Notes under the pieces: generated by a model | Seen by the model: only the letters and a program-made list of their open reading frames with translations | Databases searched by the model: none | What the model was told of the DNA's origin: nothing | NCBI GenBank assembly: GCA_029261035.1 | Contig: JAJDCD010000023.1 | Coordinates: forward strand, 164,501 to 228,500 | Direction: 5' to 3' | DNA length: 64,000 bases | DNA from: Candidatus Omnitrophota bacterium | Lineage (GTDB): Bacteria; Omnitrophota; Omnitrophia; Omnitrophales; JACROU01 | In this document: positions 61,101 through 64,000 of the stretch, one piece after another | Layout: each line of letters opens with the position of its first letter | How positions within the stretch are numbered: position 1 is the first letter of the stretch | Made by a program: the position numbers and the translations under genes

Positions 61101-63966
61101 GCATTAGAGCCATAAGTAAATTCATAGGATCTATTTTAAATGCTCTTCTTAAGGCGTTATGGCGTTCCTTCGTATTTGCTAAATAATTAAACCCTCTCAT
61201 TGCTGCCTCTAAATCAAACGTAGAGGTTAAAACTTCCTTAAGAAGAATGTCTCCATGAATAGAAAAAGCTTCTTGTACCGCCCCATTCCCAAAAACTGTT
61301 TTTTCACTTATTCGAGATAATGTTTCTATCATTTTTTCACTTTTAGCAGAATGCAGAATAGATCTCCACGAAGCAGAACTCATATTTTTTCTTAATAAAT
61401 TTCGAATATTTTCAACCCCTAAAAATTGGATTAAATCCTTTAAAGCATCTTTGTATTTAGTAAGAGCAAGGAAAGCTTGCCTGTAGTCATCGCGGTTCTT
61501 TTCATAAAATTCTTTCATTAAGTCTATGCCCAACGAGTCGGGTTGGATCAATTCATCAAAAAGTTTTTTCAGCAAAGCATCTTTCCTCATTGCAACAGAC
61601 ACATCTTCCTGCAGCATCCCCAAACTAGCAGCTGATGAAGGCTTTGAATTTTTAGTTACATCAAATAATATTTTGAAACGCAAACGATATTTGTTGGTAT
61701 CCCCATCTGGAAAAAGAATGCCTCTCTTATAATCTTCTACTAGAAAAGAACTTCTCCATACTTCATAAGAACCTCTTGCCTCAGAATTCAAAGATTCATA
61801 AAGCGCCGGTTGACCATAAGGATCATATAAAGCCATTTTCAACCATTCAGAATCTGACTCCAACGCTCCATAACGATCTCTAACAACCTTTTCTGCATTC
61901 GTCTTAAGCCATTTTAAGGCTAATGAATTTAGGATCTCTTCAGCAGGAATATAAGCAGAATAAATCCCTTCAGCGTCATCTAACCTCTTAATCATAGTTT
62001 GAGCTAGGGTAAAACCATTTGATTCCCTTATAAAACGAAATAAAATATTAGCTACTCCTGAGTCTCTTCCTTCTTGTTTTAATTGAAAATGAACCCAATG
62101 CTCTCCCTGAGCACCCAACACCAACGGACCAGAACCTTCTTGTCCTTGAATCAAAGATAAATTGAAATTTTCCTCTTTTCTTATACGACCTGATAAATTC
62201 CTTACCCTTCCTTCTAAATACTCAACTAGTTCTGATGTCTTTGGATTTGATTCTGGTGATATTCTCCAACGAAATAACCCTTCTTCTCCTTTGGAAATGT
62301 TTTCTCCAAAATATTTAATAGTGACCCTTTCTTCATCTTTTCTAACTTTTGTCCAAAGCCCTTTCACATTCCCGGAAATACCTTCTGCGAGTTTTTCACT
62401 GTTTAAATACCATCTTGTATTATTTTTTCTTGCTTCTAAAATTTTCTTTATTTGCTCCTTTTCTGGTTCTATAGCATCTTGTGCTAAATGGATGATCCAA
62501 TCGACGATATTCTGTGGAAGAACTTCAGTTAACGAAACAATAGCTCCATGAATTTCCATTAATGCTTTTGTTTCTCCTAAAGGCTCTGTTAATTCTATGC
62601 CTGTATCCGTTTCTTCTATTCTAAAGAACAGTCCATTTTCTCCCTTTCCTTCTTTTATCATATGGAGATGTAGCCAAAGGGAGCCATCCGGGCCAGGCCA
62701 TATATGCCCCTCTAAAGTAGTCTTTGGGTTATATTCCATCTCAAAGCCTGCTTTCACCGCTTCTGGGTTTTCATAAAAACCCTGCATATCTGAGACTACT
62801 TGCTCTTTAAGAAGACGTACAACATCTATATTCTTCTCTCCAAGACTGGCTCCAGTTATTTTTACTAGCTCTGAGATTGTTTGGAAAATCTCTGAAGAAA
62901 AAGGGTCTTCAAATCTTTTTTGTTCTTCTAACGTTAAATCTTCAAAAAAGGTTAGAATTTCTTCCCATGGAGAAAAAATAGCATAACTTATCTTTCTTGC
63001 AGTTTCTTCTTTCAAATAGTCTACCTCAAAATACCCTGTTCTTTCGTGAATATGCTCTGGCATATAAGATTCAATCTCTTCTCTCTTTTCCGCCAAATAA
63101 AAAGGAACATGCTCCTCTCTCAAAGAATGCCAGTATTTACGACTTTCCTCTTCGTTAAGAAAAGCCACTGTGGCAAATTCATAAGCAAGAGAACCTTCCC
63201 TTCTTAAACTTGCTTGATACCCAACCTCATACACCGTAGTGTCTTGAGTGCCCAACTGGTTAGATAATTGTTTTATGGAAACATCCTGAGGAGAATGATT
63301 AAAAATTTGTGGATCATGTTTAGAAAAACGAACATTTAAACCATTTTTTGATGGAACCACTTTAGAAATTAGGAAGTATTCTCCAGGACTCATTTCAGCA
63401 AAAACAAAAGTCTTCACAAGACCATAGGAAAAGCTTCCCTTTTGAACTTGAATATCTCGTACAAGCCCCTTTTCTTCATAAACCCCAACTCCAAGAGGTG
63501 TGAGTTTTTTTCTTTTCTGCTCTAAAACGTCCGGGTAAACAGAAACAAATTGTGTCTTTTTTCCTTTAGGCAAATAATTCCAAATAAGTTCTGCAATCTC
63601 TTTTGCTTTTAAAACCCCATTGTCCCGCACCAAATCTGTTAAGCGATATCCCTTTGCTAAGTAAGGATTCATAAGAAGCATTCGGTCAAAATTTTCATCA
63701 CTGTATCCTTCAATAGCACTTAAATAAACGAGAGCATGATTCATTTTTTTTTGGATATGCTCTATATCAAACTTTTCCTGCTCCCCTTTATCCCCTAAAG
63801 ACTTAGCCGTAGAGAAACTCGAAGCCTGTTCAAAAAACGATAAAGGCCTTGCTGCAAATACAGGCGTCACATAAACAAATGTATTTAAAAGTATGAAAGA
63901 AAGGGACACAAAAATAGCGATGGGTTTTCTTAATGAGTATAATTTTGGTTTAATTGGATTGCTCAC
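58174..63966 (-). CDS. giant exported modular protein with six [AG]xSLG sites and a WaaA-like module
   Basis: Start taken at GTG 63966 with AGGAG about 12 bp before it (1930 residues); an in-frame TTG at 63990 is possible. Signal segment ends TPVFA-ARPLSFFE. SLG serines are at 56, 374, 781, 1303, 1556 and 1763. Module 374-781 repeats a beta pattern (WLHLHMIKEG...GLFFRI; WVHFQLKQEG...NILFRF) that recurs in module 1556-1763 (ILIHLHLDR...GLLFRV). Module 781-1303 contains, at about 1090-1250, a glycosyltransferase-B-like segment resembling Kdo transferase WaaA (TQGELVKLSQIADLALVG, VEPANQHVPILYF). Module 1303-1556 holds a pair of related units. The final domain is shared and ends VAIAA. Confidence 0.7.
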   Translation of the reverse strand: MSNPIKPKLYSLRKPIAIFVSLSFILLNTFVYVTPVFAARPLSFFEQASSFSTAKSLGDKGEQEKFDIEHIQKKMNHALVYLSAIEGYSDENFDRMLLMNPYLAKGYRLTDLVRDNGVLKAKEIAELIWNYLPKGKKTQFVSVYPDVLEQKRKKLTPLGVGVYEEKGLVRDIQVQKGSFSYGLVKTFVFAEMSPGEYFLISKVVPSKNGLNVRFSKHDPQIFNHSPQDVSIKQLSNQLGTQDTTVYEVGYQASLRREGSLAYEFATVAFLNEEESRKYWHSLREEHVPFYLAEKREEIESYMPEHIHERTGYFEVDYLKEETARKISYAIFSPWEEILTFFEDLTLEEQKRFEDPFSSEIFQTISELVKITGASLGEKNIDVVRLLKEQVVSDMQGFYENPEAVKAGFEMEYNPKTTLEGHIWPGPDGSLWLHLHMIKEGKGENGLFFRIEETDTGIELTEPLGETKALMEIHGAIVSLTEVLPQNIVDWIIHLAQDAIEPEKEQIKKILEARKNNTRWYLNSEKLAEGISGNVKGLWTKVRKDEERVTIKYFGENISKGEEGLFRWRISPESNPKTSELVEYLEGRVRNLSGRIRKEENFNLSLIQGQEGSGPLVLGAQGEHWVHFQLKQEGRDSGVANILFRFIRESNGFTLAQTMIKRLDDAEGIYSAYIPAEEILNSLALKWLKTNAEKVVRDRYGALESDSEWLKMALYDPYGQPALYESLNSEARGSYEVWRSSFLVEDYKRGILFPDGDTNKYRLRFKILFDVTKNSKPSSAASLGMLQEDVSVAMRKDALLKKLFDELIQPDSLGIDLMKEFYEKNRDDYRQAFLALTKYKDALKDLIQFLGVENIRNLLRKNMSSASWRSILHSAKSEKMIETLSRISEKTVFGNGAVQEAFSIHGDILLKEVLTSTFDLEAAMRGFNYLANTKERHNALRRAFKIDPMNLLMALMLLGNSKGDLGVLDPYIQVDGSVDIASLMSNKKITLKFIAYRARMAFFHASKAVVDLLNLSPEQVSFTVDERADIEEMPFLSIEDDAGSSKAEVSLAFNSNISLSRDQLLPLMPYKYLSPKKEGVSKNISSLNSARKVIIAYSPSEKEAGLIVKAYNEAYREVDKEKRPILILGLLHREGELMRSPILHSLRVKKRTLLDQRRNESWEADKVPFRDLDIVILRTQGELVKLSQIADLALVGQDRNIVEPANQHVPILYFESKHDWYYNLSAKDLLVKTQAAQAIEEGSLAQQMVSVLNDEKGIYKQMTQGAEAAVAFMNEAIAPTAKIYTSIAIAAEILNQVPGVVARSLGKEEESHVTPSGFPKRTIGTEADQRRIQRARIREATKRRKAMMPQPPLIQQVVSELRIQDIRAVGRQFGAFNMMGTNVDTKIKIDAVRQSRVSKKYKITVMYPSAKKPKEVLLALINDRTLPSEIREAFEALAKEKSVKIHRIPIKVVKLEKEKPPKQTRPTSLSMEDIKTTGESFDVFRIMPGVRPGVQIYSVGGGKGRNLEIIYNFSSSAEDILKAILENNRISDEIKAPFVELAKEKAPQLLDFSQGNSLGIKKTILGEKVNHLKQKVANTLNALKRQNWSYVEMSFEYRLAALDMVVSHPEQHIVKSNNPNEILIHLHLDRHPIYGKEDVGLLFRVRLSGEEVEIIQVMAEQDDSQKERIDGFIPLEILVSERLISQEIIENLKDRALRVIQDNSSLIQEAILEGTVLGQPLHWLLVQGATPSLAGLHNLARTTRHTLFGEQPIGENWKIAEGNSLGLKEQLDTLTSQHTVLIDAHDFRLLTEKQREEMFLYALLDKVKVFVYNDTNSDLAPLFRKTKNIEAYSGDEEKVYNRVQRTVEGKMIHLSKRIDPREQLSESKFNFVRYNGDEVGTVGMALLYQDSDGRTNGFVRDEEGFLVLNLRSQLLEMVLSYQAQYLVAIAA

Positions 63967-64000
63967 TATACGGATAAATCTCCTAAACAAAATAAGGGGA

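Overview
The window is AT-rich bacterial DNA, most likely from an uncultured Gram-negative such as Candidatus Omnitrophota. That assignment is an inference. It rests on several very large exported multi-domain proteins, many small secreted proteins, a type III polyketide synthase next to an RND exporter, and a mixed housekeeping repertoire. No rRNA or phylogenetic marker was available to confirm it.

Left part (1-28 kb): ordinary single genes and short operons on both strands. A left-pointing lipid/polyketide operon (YceI, MMPL exporter, flavoprotein, type III PKS cut by the window edge) lies divergent from a two-component pair, with an 18-bp palindrome between them. Then come a membrane zinc protease, a SRAP/YedK protein, tRNA-Ser(GGA), TadA, an HTH/ATPase/STAS-like regulator flanked by direct repeats, a FetB-like permease, a cluster of small secreted proteins, a ZIP transporter, an APC permease, a DUF21 protein, glutamate dehydrogenase, a DsbD-alpha-like protein with a redoxin, a divergent EF-P, a two-RCK potassium channel, a helical LEA-like protein, a CdaA-YbbR fusion, MgtE and a RimB-RimK-aspartoacylase-like operon. 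The potassium channel, the diadenylate cyclase and a RimK carrying an RCK_C domain lie within 7 kb. This suggests a cyclic-di-AMP/ion homeostasis neighbourhood.

Middle part (28-33 kb): an accretion island at tRNA-Arg(ACG). The intact tRNA is followed by a RAYT element with perfect 24-bp terminal inverted repeats, then two modules. Each module contains a nearly identical 120-residue membrane protein and ends in a copy of the 5' half of the tRNA plus its upstream flank. Cargo differs between the modules, and no integrase gene is visible.

Right part (33-64 kb): all genes point left. Four giant exported proteins (2258, 2044, 2784 and about 1930 residues) are interspersed with three low-complexity secreted proteins and one DUF2721-like membrane protein. 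Three giants share a leader (signal peptide ending in YA/FA followed by ARP), a C-terminal domain of about 170 residues ending in Ala-Ala, and internal [AG]-x-S-L-G sites that separate modules. The fourth has two such sites. In all there are 22 sites, every one with Ala or Gly two residues before the Ser. Modules include a new-looking 40-residue helical repeat, methyltransferase-like, HAD-like, histidine-kinase-ATPase-like, WaaA-like, HExxH and propeller-like segments, and, in the fourth giant, a TIKI/ChaN-like domain with a rearranged PEP-synthase. This modular, punctuated exported-protein family is the best candidate in the window for an undescribed system.
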